Source: Candidatus Galligastranaerophilus intestinigallinarum
GTDB lineage: Bacteria > Cyanobacteriota > Vampirovibrionia > Gastranaerophilales > Gastranaerophilaceae
NCBI GenBank assembly: GCA_018715855.1
Contig: DVKW01000003.1
Location: forward strand, 1 to 12,009
DNA length: 12,009 nucleotides
Direction of reading: 5' to 3'
The stretch's first letter is position 1, and each line of letters begins with the position of its first letter. Made by a program: the position numbers and the translations under genes. Under the pieces are notes generated by a model. The model saw nothing but the letters and a program-made list of their open reading frames with translations, made no database searches and was not told where the DNA came from. This document shows, piece by piece, positions 1-6,385 of the stretch.

Positions 1-180
1 CTTATGATGATTAAAATTAAAAGATTAAATTAAAAAAACAAACAATTGCTACACTTGGCTCCACTTCACCTTTCGGTAAAGACAGATGATTTTAAAAGGC
101 TTATTAGAAACTTAAAAGCTAAAAACAAAAAAACAAAAGAAAACAAAAGAAAAAATAACAATGAAAGGATAGTTTTAATT

Positions 181-939
181 ATGAAAAGATTTAAAAGAGG
201 TTTTACATTAGCAGAGGTTTTAATAACTTTAGCTATCATTGGTGTAGTTGCTGCAATTTCAATTCCAAGTGTTATTTCAAACTCTCAACAACAAGAATTT
301 AAAACTGGCCTAAGAAAAGCAGTTTCTGTTTTAAATAGTGCAATTACAATGAATATAGCAATAGATGGTGAATCTCCTTATGATAATGCAAATTTGTTTG
401 GATATTTGCAAAGGCATATGGCTGTTGTTAGAAGCAGTGTTCATTATGATTGGGCAGTTAGACCCACCAATGGTGTAAATAAATACAATTCTGTATTTTA
501 TACAACTGATGGTATGAGATTTGAACTTTCTGAATCAGTCAATAATACAAATAAATTATATCTGTATGAAAATCCAAGTATTGCAGTTTGTGCTGATAGT
601 TTAAACACTTGGTATCATGGAGATCAAAATTCTGATCACTATAATCCTGGGGAACTGTGTGGCGGTTGTGGTTCTTATGGATTAAATAATAACCCTGACG
701 GTACAACCAAACCGCCTTGTTTGGTTGTTGTAGATGTAAATGGAGATAGAAAGCCAAACCCTGCAAACGTTAATTGTAAATATGGGGCATCAGCCACATG
801 TCAAGAACCATACAAATATTCTGACCCATTGGGCTTAAAATTAACTGATTTATTCACCATTATGATAACAGACAAACAGGCTATTCCTTATGGAGTTGCT
901 GCTCAAAGGGCTATGTATCAGGCACAGGCGAAGAAATAA
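181..939 (+). CDS. Type IV pilin / pseudopilin-like protein with N-terminal prepilin methylation motif
   Basis: The 252-residue product begins MKRFKRGFTLAEVLITLAII, a class-III prepilin signal: a short basic leader, Gly7 before the expected prepilin-peptidase cut, Phe8 as mature residue 1, Glu12 as the conserved Glu+5, then a hydrophobic helix to about residue 30. The rest is a soluble globular domain with six cysteines (137, 160, 163, 180, 199, 207), probably some disulfide-bonded, and a DVNGDRKPN stretch near 185-193 that resembles the Asp/Asn-rich calcium loop of GspG-type pseudopilins. Expected role: a subunit of a type IV pilus or type II secretion-like fibre, anchored in the inner membrane before assembly. 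The ATG at 181 is chosen because AAAGGA (164-169) precedes it and the motif starts there; a TTG-started extension from 46 would add 45 Lys/Asn-rich residues and bury the signal. No pilus machinery genes are adjacent, so it looks like an orphan. The family call is firm; the exact role is unknown. Confidence 0.88.
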   Translation: MKRFKRGFTLAEVLITLAIIGVVAAISIPSVISNSQQQEFKTGLRKAVSVLNSAITMNIAIDGESPYDNANLFGYLQRHMAVVRSSVHYDWAVRPTNGVNKYNSVFYTTDGMRFELSESVNNTNKLYLYENPSIAVCADSLNTWYHGDQNSDHYNPGELCGGCGSYGLNNNPDGTTKPPCLVVVDVNGDRKPNPANVNCKYGASATCQEPYKYSDPLGLKLTDLFTIMITDKQAIPYGVAAQRAMYQAQAKK

Positions 940-960
940 TTTAATTATCTTTTCATTTTT

Positions 961-989
961 GCCTTTCTTTAAAAAGAAAGGCTTTTTTT
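961..989 (+). terminator. Intrinsic terminator of the pilin-like gene
   Basis: A perfect 9-bp stem (GCCTTTCTT at 961-969 with AAGAAAGGC at 974-982) has a 4-nt loop and is followed at once by seven T (983-989). It lies 21 nt after the stop codon of the pilin-like gene, so it should end that transcript before it meets the convergent gene. Confidence 0.88.
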
Positions 990-995
990 AATTTT

Positions 996-1016
996 AAACT
1001 TGCAGGTTGCAAGTTT
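996..1016. repeat. Perfect inverted repeat between convergent genes
   Basis: AAACTTGCA (996-1004) and TGCAAGTTT (1008-1016) form a 9-bp stem with a 3-nt loop. Neither side is followed by a T-tract, so it is not a standard terminator. It lies between the two convergent genes and could act as a back-up roadblock or RNA 3'-end stabiliser. The structure is seen; the role is a guess. Confidence 0.5.
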
Positions 1017-1038
1017 CTACCCAACTTAACTGTTGAGC

Positions 1039-1059
1039 AAAAAGCCCAACCTGCTTTTT
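1039..1059 (-). terminator. Possible terminator of the - strand gene
   Basis: AAAAAGC (1039-1045) pairs with GCTTTTT (1053-1059) around a 7-nt loop. Read on the - strand this is an A-tract/hairpin/T-tract arrangement 36 nt beyond the stop of the 1096-1932 gene. The stem is weak (two G-C pairs) and the T-run is part of the stem. It could serve both strands. Confidence 0.4.
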
Positions 1060-1095
1060 AAGTTTCAATATATTTTTGCAGAAACAAATATAAAC

Positions 1096-1932
1096 CTATT
1101 TTTCAATCTCGCTTTTTGGCTTGCATTCAAAATCTTCTTTTGTGCTTGTTCCTGCTTCATAGCCTGATTTTGCATATAAGAAAGGAAGAGCTTTATCCAT
1201 TTGAACTTTATTTGCAATAGCATTTAGTGCAGGGCTTTTAGATAAAACAAATAAACCTATAAGATCATCCAAGTGAACAAAACAATCGCAAATTTTAAAT
1301 TCTCTTTTCTTTTCGTCTTTTTCTTTTTTAAAACATTTTTCGTTAATTTTATTTGAAGTTTTATTTGCAATAAACATTCCGCCTGCAACAGAGCCTATAA
1401 TTAAACCTGCGCGCATTAATTTTATTTTATTGTTGTCTGAATCTTTTAATTTCCCTGCTGCATTTTTTAAATTATTTTCATGTTTATAAATTAACCCTTC
1501 GCCAATAGCAACAAATGTGGTTGGGGTCATATTGTTTAAAAATTCAAAAATTCCTTCTTTATATTTTGCATTTTTATTTTCGGGGTTTTTATCCGTTTTA
1601 ACGCCTGCCGCCACACTTGCCATAACACCCCCAAATGTAGAAGCCAAAATTTGCCCGTATGTTTTAACTTCAAATAAATTTGCTGCAGATTTAACTTTTT
1701 CTTTTATAGAAGAAGATTTTTGAAATGTATCAATAAGTTCAGAGCCTCTTCCTTTCACAACATTTGAAACAACAATTGGCGCCACTGCCCCTATAATAGA
1801 AGCTGTTAAAACAGCTTTTTTAACTTCTTCTTTATTATTGTTTTTAATAGAATGTTTTGCTTTTTCTTCAAGTTTTTCTCTTTTTGAATAAAAGCTTTTA
1901 AATTCGCCGCTTAAAATTGGATATAGCTGCAT
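1096..1932 (-). CDS. Unrecognised protein with several hydrophobic segments
   Basis: I do not recognise this 278-residue protein. It opens with a charged, probably helical region (residues 10-40, rich in Lys/Glu). Small-residue-rich hydrophobic stretches follow at about 41-59 (AVLTASIIGAVAPIVV region), 93-110 (Gly/Ala-rich), 172-190 (AGLIIGSVAGGMFIA) and 221-230. The Gly/Ala content suggests packed membrane helices or amphipathic hairpins. A Lys/Glu-rich segment (195-213) separates the third from a conserved-looking C-terminal region with VHLDDLIGLFVLSKSP and LPFLYAKSGYEAGT. There are four cysteines (200, 215, 217, 270) and no signal peptide. The ATG at 1932 has an AAGAGA about 10 nt upstream and a good promoter before it. 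The gene is transcribed alone, divergent from groES and convergent with the pilin-like gene. Its codon use resembles its neighbours, so it is probably a real lineage-specific gene; no function can be assigned. Confidence 0.75.
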   Translation of the reverse strand: MQLYPILSGEFKSFYSKREKLEEKAKHSIKNNNKEEVKKAVLTASIIGAVAPIVVSNVVKGRGSELIDTFQKSSSIKEKVKSAANLFEVKTYGQILASTFGGVMASVAAGVKTDKNPENKNAKYKEGIFEFLNNMTPTTFVAIGEGLIYKHENNLKNAAGKLKDSDNNKIKLMRAGLIIGSVAGGMFIANKTSNKINEKCFKKEKDEKKREFKICDCFVHLDDLIGLFVLSKSPALNAIANKVQMDKALPFLYAKSGYEAGTSTKEDFECKPKSEIEK

Positions 1933-1974
1933 CTTCGGATATTCTCTTTTTTAAAAATGTTAGTTACACCTTAC

Positions 1975-2002
1975 ATTATACATAATTAATTTATTTTTGC
2001 AA
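1975..2002 (-). promoter_or_regulatory. Sigma-70-type promoter for the unrecognised - strand gene
   Basis: On the - strand a perfect TATAAT (1980-1975) follows TTGCAA (2002-1997; four of six match TTGACA) with a 16-nt spacer. Transcription would start near 1968, giving a leader of about 35 nt to the ATG at 1932. The -35 box touches the dyad at 2002-2024, so the two divergent genes may share control. Confidence 0.55.
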
Positions 2003-2024
2003 TTATTAATTTTTTGTTAATAAT
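2002..2024. promoter_or_regulatory. AT-rich dyad in the groES upstream region (possible operator)
   Basis: ATTATTAA (2002-2009) is repeated inverted as TTAATAAT (2017-2024) with a 7-nt spacer. It lies 73 nt before the groES start, between the divergent promoters. The geometry resembles a repressor site, but in sequence this AT-rich an 8-bp arm could arise by chance. No CIRCE-like TTAGCACTC/GAGTGCTAA is visible nearby. Confidence 0.3.
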
Positions 2025-2096
2025 CCAAAGGTTTTAAAAAATTAATTATAAGATTGTGTTATTAAAGAAAGAGTTATTATTTTTAAGGAGGATATT

Positions 2097-2384
2097 ATGA
2101 CAATTAAACCATTGGGCGACAGAATCGTTCTTAAAGTTATTGATGATGTTCAACAAACACAAGGCGGAATTTTTATTCCCGATTCAGCTAAAGAAAAACC
2201 CCAAAAAGGTGAAGTTGTAGCGGTTGGCCCCGGCAAAACAATGGATAATGGCGAAAGAGAACCATTAGATGTTAAAGTGGGCGACAAAGTTTTATATGCA
2301 AAATATTCAGGCACAGACGTTAAAATGGATGGCGTTGAATATAAAATTTTATCCGTTAAAGATGTACTTGCAATTATTGAATAA
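2097..2384 (+). CDS. groES: Co-chaperonin GroES (Hsp10)
   Basis: This 95-residue protein has the usual GroES length. It starts with the family signature MTIKPLGDRIVLK. The mobile loop is about residues 17-33, including GGIFIPD, whose Ile-Phe-Ile docks onto the GroEL apical domain. A Gly/Pro-rich roof region (about 44-58) and the closing strand EYKILSVKDVLAIIE follow. It forms the heptameric lid that caps the GroEL chamber in the cytoplasm during ATP-driven folding. A strong AAGGAGG (2085-2091) sits 5 nt before the ATG. It is the first gene of a two-gene operon, with groEL 23 nt downstream. Heat-shock control is expected from the family, but no CIRCE element is seen, so the regulator is not evident. 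Confidence 0.98.
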   Translation: MTIKPLGDRIVLKVIDDVQQTQGGIFIPDSAKEKPQKGEVVAVGPGKTMDNGEREPLDVKVGDKVLYAKYSGTDVKMDGVEYKILSVKDVLAIIE

Positions 2385-2407
2385 TTTTTGATAGGAGATA
2401 AAGGAAA

Positions 2408-4054
2408 ATGGCTAAAAAAATAATTTTTGATACAGATGCCAGAGAAGCCTTATTAAAAGGTGTTAACAAAGTGGCAGATGCTGTTAAAGTAACATTGGGG
2501 CCAAAAGGCAGAAATGTTATTTTATCTAAAAAATATGGTTCACCGCAAATTGTAAATGATGGCGTTACTATTGCAAAAGAAATCGAACTTCAAGACCCTC
2601 TTGAAAATGCAGGCGCTCAACTTTTAAAAGATGTTTCATCCAAAACAAACGATGTTGCAGGCGATGGCACAACAACAGCAAGTGTTTTAGCACAAGCAAT
2701 TTTTAAAGAAGGCTTGAAAAATTTAACTGCAGGCGCAAACCCTCTTGGCATTAAAAAAGGTATTGAAGAAGCAGTTAATATGTCTGTTAAAGAAATTAAA
2801 AACATGTCAAAATCAGTTGATTCCAAAGAAATGAGAGCACAAGTTGCAACAGTTTCCGCAGGCAACAACGAATTTATAGGCAACTTAATTGCAGATTGCA
2901 TGGAATCTGTTGGCACAGATGGTGTTATTACCGTTGAAGAATCAAAAACCTTCGGAACAGACAAAAAAGTTGTTGAAGGTATGCAATTTGACAAAGGTTA
3001 CATTTCACCATATTTCATTACAGACCCTGAAAGAATGGAATCTGTTTTGGAAGATGCTTATGTTCTTTGCGTAAATAAAAAAATCAACTTAATTGCAGAT
3101 TTAGTTCCCATCTTGGAACAAGTTGCACGTGACGGTAAATCATTGTTGTTAATTGCAGAAGATGTTGAAGGCGAAGCTTTGGCAACTTTGGTTGTTAACA
3201 CAATGAGAAAAGTTTTAAGAGCAGTTGCTGTTAAAGCTCCCGGTTTTGGCGACAGAAGAAAAGCAATGCTTGAAGATATCGCTATTTTAACAGGCGGCCA
3301 AATGTTCACGGAAGAACTTGGCATTAAACTTGAAAATGTTACTGTTCAAATGTTGGGCAGAGCAAGAAGAGTAACAGTTACAAAAGATGAAACAACAATT
3401 GTTGTCGGCGATGAAACAAAAGCTGCAGTAGCTGAAAGAGTTGCTTTATTGAAAAAACAAATCGAAGCATCAGATTCTGAATATGACAAAGAAAAACTTC
3501 AAGAAAGAATTGCAAAATTATCAGGCGGCGTTGCCGTTATTGAAGTTGGTGCAGCAAGTGAAGTTGAATTAAAAGAAAAGAAATTAAGAATTGAAGATGC
3601 CTTGAATGCAACTCGTGCAGCTCAAGAAGAAGGCATTGTCCCCGGTGGCGGCGTTGCGCTTGTTCGTGTTCAACAGTTCTTGGAAAAAGCGCTTGAAACA
3701 AAAACATTTGCAACAGACGATGAAAAAATCGGCTTTAAAATCTTAACCGCAGCACTTGATATTCCATTAAAAACCATTGCTTCAAATTCAGGTGCTAAGG
3801 GCGATGTTATTGTTGATGCAGTTAAAAAAGAAACAGGCGCATATGGCTATGATGCATTAAATAATGTTTTCTGCGATATGTTCAAATCAGGCGTTGTTGA
3901 CCCTGCAAAAGTTACAAGATCAGCTCTTGAAAACGCTGCAAGCGTTGCTTCAATGCTTCTTACAACTGAAGCTGCAGTTGTCGATGTTCCTGAAGAAAAC
4001 AAACCTGCTATGCCCGATATGTCAGCAATGGGCGGCATGGGCGGCATGATGTAA
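2408..4054 (+). CDS. groEL: Chaperonin GroEL (Hsp60)
   Basis: The protein has 548 residues, full length for GroEL. It carries the nucleotide-binding signatures TLGPKGRNV (29-37), VNDGVTIAKEIELQD (49-63) and GDGTTT (85-90). The catalytic Asp equivalent to E. coli Asp398 is Asp397, in RIEDALNATRAAQEEG. The C-terminus is the typical Gly/Met tail (MGGMGGMM) that projects into the folding chamber. It forms the double-ring tetradecamer that, with GroES, encloses and folds cytosolic proteins using ATP. Two possible ribosome binding sites precede the ATG: AGGAG (2393-2397, 10 nt away) and AAGGA (2401-2405, too close); the former is more plausible. It is co-transcribed with groES and ends at a strong terminator. 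A single intact copy is seen, without anomalies. Confidence 0.99.
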   Translation: MAKKIIFDTDAREALLKGVNKVADAVKVTLGPKGRNVILSKKYGSPQIVNDGVTIAKEIELQDPLENAGAQLLKDVSSKTNDVAGDGTTTASVLAQAIFKEGLKNLTAGANPLGIKKGIEEAVNMSVKEIKNMSKSVDSKEMRAQVATVSAGNNEFIGNLIADCMESVGTDGVITVEESKTFGTDKKVVEGMQFDKGYISPYFITDPERMESVLEDAYVLCVNKKINLIADLVPILEQVARDGKSLLLIAEDVEGEALATLVVNTMRKVLRAVAVKAPGFGDRRKAMLEDIAILTGGQMFTEELGIKLENVTVQMLGRARRVTVTKDETTIVVGDETKAAVAERVALLKKQIEASDSEYDKEKLQERIAKLSGGVAVIEVGAASEVELKEKKLRIEDALNATRAAQEEGIVPGGGVALVRVQQFLEKALETKTFATDDEKIGFKILTAALDIPLKTIASNSGAKGDVIVDAVKKETGAYGYDALNNVFCDMFKSGVVDPAKVTRSALENAASVASMLLTTEAAVVDVPEENKPAMPDMSAMGGMGGMM

Positions 4055-4083
4055 TTTTAAAACATCAGAAATATCAAAAAAAT

Positions 4084-4116
4084 AAAGCTCGGTAGGTAAA
4101 ACTTGCCGAGCTTTTT
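4084..4116 (+). terminator. Intrinsic terminator of the groES-groEL operon
   Basis: AAAGCTCGG (4084-4092) pairs perfectly with CCGAGCTTT (4106-4114). The stem continues inward through four more pairs (two are G-U) to a TAAAA loop, and the T-run extends to 4116. It begins 30 nt after the groEL stop. It separates the chaperonin operon from the ribosomal operon, so rpsJ needs its own promoter. Confidence 0.93.
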
Positions 4117-4209
4117 CAATAAAAAAATAAAAAATTCCGTATAAATAATTTCTTTATAATAAATTTTAATTTTTGTAACAAAATTTGCTATTTAATTAAA
4201 AAATAACTG

Positions 4210-4238
4210 TTGACTGTACATTTTGTTTATATTAAATT
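4210..4238 (+). promoter_or_regulatory. Candidate promoter of the S10-spc operon
   Basis: TTGACT (4210-4215) matches five of six bases of the -35 consensus. Downstream the sequence is very AT-rich. TTAAAT (4232-4237, 16-nt spacer) or TAAATT (4233-4238, 17-nt spacer) could serve as -10; the better-looking TATATT at 4228-4233 is too close (12 nt). A promoter must lie in 4117-4299 because a strong terminator precedes it; this is the best candidate, but the -10 is uncertain. Confidence 0.42.
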
Positions 4239-4242
4239 TAAT

Positions 4243-4266
4243 TTTGCGCATTTGTACGTGCGCAAA
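4243..4266 (+). promoter_or_regulatory. Hairpin in the 5' leader of rpsJ
   Basis: TTTGCGCA (4243-4250) and TGCGCAAA (4259-4266) form a perfect 8-bp stem with an 8-nt loop (TTTGTACG). It lies just downstream of the candidate promoter and 33 nt before the rpsJ start, and is GC-rich against AT-rich surroundings. No T-run follows, so it is not a terminator. It could be a ribosomal-protein-binding leader element or a 5'-end stabiliser, or, as DNA, an operator near the transcription start. Confidence 0.5.
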
Positions 4267-4299
4267 TTTATTAGTGACAAAAAAATTGGAAATTGAAAA

Positions 4300-4620
4300 A
4301 TGGAAAATACAGCAAAAAGATCAAGAATTAGAGTATGCCTTAAAGCATATGACCACAAATTGATTGATTCTTCAGCATTAAAAATTGTAGAAACTGCGAA
4401 AAGAACAGATGCTACAGTATCAGGTCCTATTCCTCTTCCTACAAAAAGAAGAATCTACTGCGTTTTGAGATCACCTCACGTTGATAAAAAATCTCGTGAA
4501 CATTTCGAAATGAGAACTCACAAAAGAATCATAGATATCTATGATCCTACACAGCAAACAACAGAAGAACTTTCAAGAATGGATTTGCCCGCAGGCGTTG
4601 ATATTGAAGTTAAACTGTAA
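4300..4620 (+). CDS. rpsJ: 30S ribosomal protein S10
   Basis: The protein has 106 residues; S10 is usually 100-105. Family signatures are visible: RIRVCLKAYDHKLID near the N-terminus, the loop GPIPLPTKRRIYCVLRSPHVDKKSREHFEMRTHKR, and the ending LPAGVDIEVKL. S10 sits in the 30S head and also, as NusE, joins transcription antitermination complexes with NusB; the long extended loop seen here is the ribosome-anchoring part. The ATG at 4300 has only a weak GGA at 4288-4290, unlike the strong sites of most genes in this operon. It opens the operon directly, without the str genes before it. The 173-nt gap to rplC is unusually long and structured. Confidence 0.98.
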   Translation: MENTAKRSRIRVCLKAYDHKLIDSSALKIVETAKRTDATVSGPIPLPTKRRIYCVLRSPHVDKKSREHFEMRTHKRIIDIYDPTQQTTEELSRMDLPAGVDIEVKL

Positions 4621-4682
4621 AGTTTGAAAAGCACATCTTGAAGCAACATTGAAAATTGAATAAAAGAATGTGAACTGTAAAT

Positions 4683-4720
4683 AGGGTAGAGTTTAAAAGC
4701 TTCAGTTTAAACAAAGCCCT
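4683..4720 (+). promoter_or_regulatory. Structured element in the rpsJ-rplC spacer
   Basis: An inner stem GTTTAAA (4691-4697) with TTTAAAC (4706-4712) closes an 8-nt loop. An outer stem AGGG (4683-4686) with CCCT (4717-4720) encloses it, leaving 4-nt internal loops (TAGA and AAAG). The hairpin lies in the 173-nt gap, 73 nt before rplC, and no T-run follows. It could be an autoregulatory RNA site for a ribosomal protein made from the downstream genes (L3 or L4), or an RNA-processing site. The role is an inference from position. Confidence 0.4.
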
Positions 4721-4793
4721 CAAAACAAAAAGTAATTACAACCAGAGAAAAACCACTAAAATGGCAGCTCTCACAAAAGAAAGGTAAAATCGA

Positions 4794-5429
4794 ATGACAT
4801 TAGGTGTTATTGGAGAAAAACTCGGAATGACACAAGTGTATGACGAAAACGGCTTGTGTATTCCCGTTACTGTAATTAAAGTTGAACCCGCTACGGTTTG
4901 TCAGGTAAAGACAATTGAAACCGACGGGTACAACGCAATACAAGTTGGTGTGGTAAGCGCTAAAGAAAAACATTTAACAAAAGCGCAATTAGGCCATTTC
5001 AAGAAAAATAATCTTGAAAACTTCCGTCACCTTCAAGAATTTAGAGTAGATAACCCCGCTGATTATACTGTTGGTCAAAAAATTGATTTATCAGTTTTAT
5101 CTGAAATAGCAAAAGTTGACGTAACAGGTAAATCAATCGGTAAAGGTTTCCAAGGTACCGTTAAACGCCACAACTTCTCAAGAGGCCCAATGGCTCACGG
5201 TTCAAAAAACCACAGAGAACCCGGTTCAATCGGCGCAGGCACAACTCCGGGCCGTATTTACAAAGGCAAAAGAATGGCCGGTAATATGGGCAACGAAAGA
5301 GTTACAACTTCAAAATTAACAGTTGTAAGAGTAGATGCAGACAAAAATTTATTATTAGTTAAGGGCTCAGTTCCGGGTCCTGAAGGCAAATTGGTTACAA
5401 TTAAACCTTCAAGAACAAAATGGAATTAG
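4794..5429 (+). CDS. rplC: 50S ribosomal protein L3
   Basis: The protein has 211 residues, normal for bacterial L3. The start GVIGEKLGMTQVYDENG and the signature KGFQGTVKRHNFSRGPMAHG (117-136), followed by GSIGAGTTPGRIYKGKRMAGNMG, identify it. The central extension (about 125-160) reaches toward the peptidyl-transferase centre. L3 is an early assembly protein of the 50S subunit. Where E. coli has the PrmB-methylated Gln150 (GQNQTPG), this protein reads GAGTTPG, so that modification is not expected. GAAAGG (4779-4784) lies 9 nt before the ATG. An 8-codon reading frame (4761-4787) ends 6 nt upstream and overlaps this binding site. rplD follows 12 nt after the stop. Confidence 0.98.
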   Translation: MTLGVIGEKLGMTQVYDENGLCIPVTVIKVEPATVCQVKTIETDGYNAIQVGVVSAKEKHLTKAQLGHFKKNNLENFRHLQEFRVDNPADYTVGQKIDLSVLSEIAKVDVTGKSIGKGFQGTVKRHNFSRGPMAHGSKNHREPGSIGAGTTPGRIYKGKRMAGNMGNERVTTSKLTVVRVDADKNLLLVKGSVPGPEGKLVTIKPSRTKWN

Positions 5430-5441
5430 AGGTAATTAAAA

Positions 5442-6074
5442 ATGACACAGAAAACATTATTAAATATTCAAGGCAGCCAAATTGGCGATGTGAACCTCGA
5501 TGACACTGTATTTGCAGTTGAACCGAATGTTCATGTTATGCACTTGGCTCTTAAAAGACAATTAAACAATGCAAGACAAGGTTCTGCTAATTCTAAAACA
5601 AGGTCAGAAGTTTCAGGCGGCGGCAGAAAACCTTGGAAACAAAAAGGTACAGGCCGTGCTCGTGCAGGTTCAATCAGAAGCCCCTTATTTGCAGGCGGCG
5701 GTGTTTCATTTGGCCCTAAACCAAGAAGCTATGAAACAAACCTTCCTCAAAAAGCAAGAAAACTTGCATTGAAATCAGCTCTTTCAGCTAAAGTTGAAGT
5801 TGTTACCGTTGTTAAAGATTTTTCAGAATTAACGGAACCAAAAACAAAAGTTATGGCTAAAATTTTATCAGACATCAAAGCAACAGGTAAAATCTTAGTT
5901 ATCGCAGACCTTAAAGCTGAAGAAAACAAAAATCTTGAACTCGCTGCAAGAAACATTGCATCAGTCAAGCTTTTATACCCATCAAACTTAAACGTTAAAG
6001 ACTTAATTGAAGCAGATTCAATCGTGATGACAGAAAATGCTATCAATGAAATTACCGAAAGGTTGGCAAAATAA
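5442..6074 (+). CDS. rplD: 50S ribosomal protein L4
   Basis: The protein has 210 residues, the usual L4 length. The exit-tunnel loop is easily seen at about 45-98: Gly/Arg/Lys-rich with SGGGRKPWKQKGTGRARAGS and then a GGGVSFGPKPRSY segment. The C-terminal Rossmann-like half includes KILVIADL and the closing NAINEITERL. L4 is an early 50S assembly protein; in E. coli it also represses its own S10 operon by acting on the rpsJ leader. Whether that happens here is unknown; the leader hairpin at 4243-4266 is much smaller than the E. coli leader. AGAGG (5428-5432) overlaps the rplC stop and sits 9 nt before the ATG. The stop overlaps the rplW start by one base (TAATG), which suggests translational coupling. 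Confidence 0.98.
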   Translation: MTQKTLLNIQGSQIGDVNLDDTVFAVEPNVHVMHLALKRQLNNARQGSANSKTRSEVSGGGRKPWKQKGTGRARAGSIRSPLFAGGGVSFGPKPRSYETNLPQKARKLALKSALSAKVEVVTVVKDFSELTEPKTKVMAKILSDIKATGKILVIADLKAEENKNLELAARNIASVKLLYPSNLNVKDLIEADSIVMTENAINEITERLAK

Positions 6075-6382
6075 TGGCAAAGACAAGAACCAACAAAGAA
6101 AAATTATATGATGTAATTAAAAAGCCTTTAATAACTGAAAAATCTATGATGGCAGTTCAAAACGGCCAATATACATTTGAAGTTACAAGCGATGCAACAA
6201 AAGTTGAAATTGCACAGGCTATTGAACTTGCTTATCCTGACAGAAAAGTTAAGAAAGTAAGAACAGTATATATGCCATCTCACACAAAAAGAATCGGCAT
6301 GAAATTTGGTAGAACTCAAAGTGGTAAGAAAGCTATCGTTACAATCGAAGGCGAACCTATCCAAGAATTAACAGGAGTATAG
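6074..6382 (+). CDS. rplW: 50S ribosomal protein L23
   Basis: This 102-residue protein has the L23 signature YDVIKKPLITEKSM near the start, then YTFEVTSDATKVEIAQAIE and a basic loop (YPDRKVKKVRTVYMPSHTKR) that extends into the subunit. L23 lies at the polypeptide exit tunnel and is the docking point for trigger factor and SRP. The ATG shares one base with the rplD stop (TAATG), and AAAGG lies at 6058-6062 inside rplD, so its translation is probably coupled to L4. rplB begins 3 nt after its stop. Confidence 0.97.
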   Translation: MAKTRTNKEKLYDVIKKPLITEKSMMAVQNGQYTFEVTSDATKVEIAQAIELAYPDRKVKKVRTVYMPSHTKRIGMKFGRTQSGKKAIVTIEGEPIQELTGV

Positions 6383-6385
6383 AAA

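Noticed and set aside
1..45. Gene end or promoter at the left edge
   Set aside because: Only AT-rich sequence with stops is visible; no boxes or coding signal could be supported.
46..180. N-terminal extension of the pilin-like protein from a TTG
   Set aside because: It would add 45 Lys/Asn-rich residues before a perfect prepilin leader; the ATG at 181 has its own AAAGGA and fits the family.
2617..2994. Antisense open frame inside groEL (also at 3058-3324 and 3847-4047)
   Set aside because: These are shadows produced by the codon bias of groEL; no ribosome binding sites or recognisable protein features.
4155..4160. TATAAT upstream of rpsJ as the -10 of the operon
   Set aside because: No acceptable -35 at 16-18 nt; the TTGACT at 4210 is a better anchor, though this box cannot be fully excluded.
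5747..6046. Antisense open frames within rplD and other ribosomal genes
   Set aside because: They mirror conserved coding sequence on the other strand and have no independent support.
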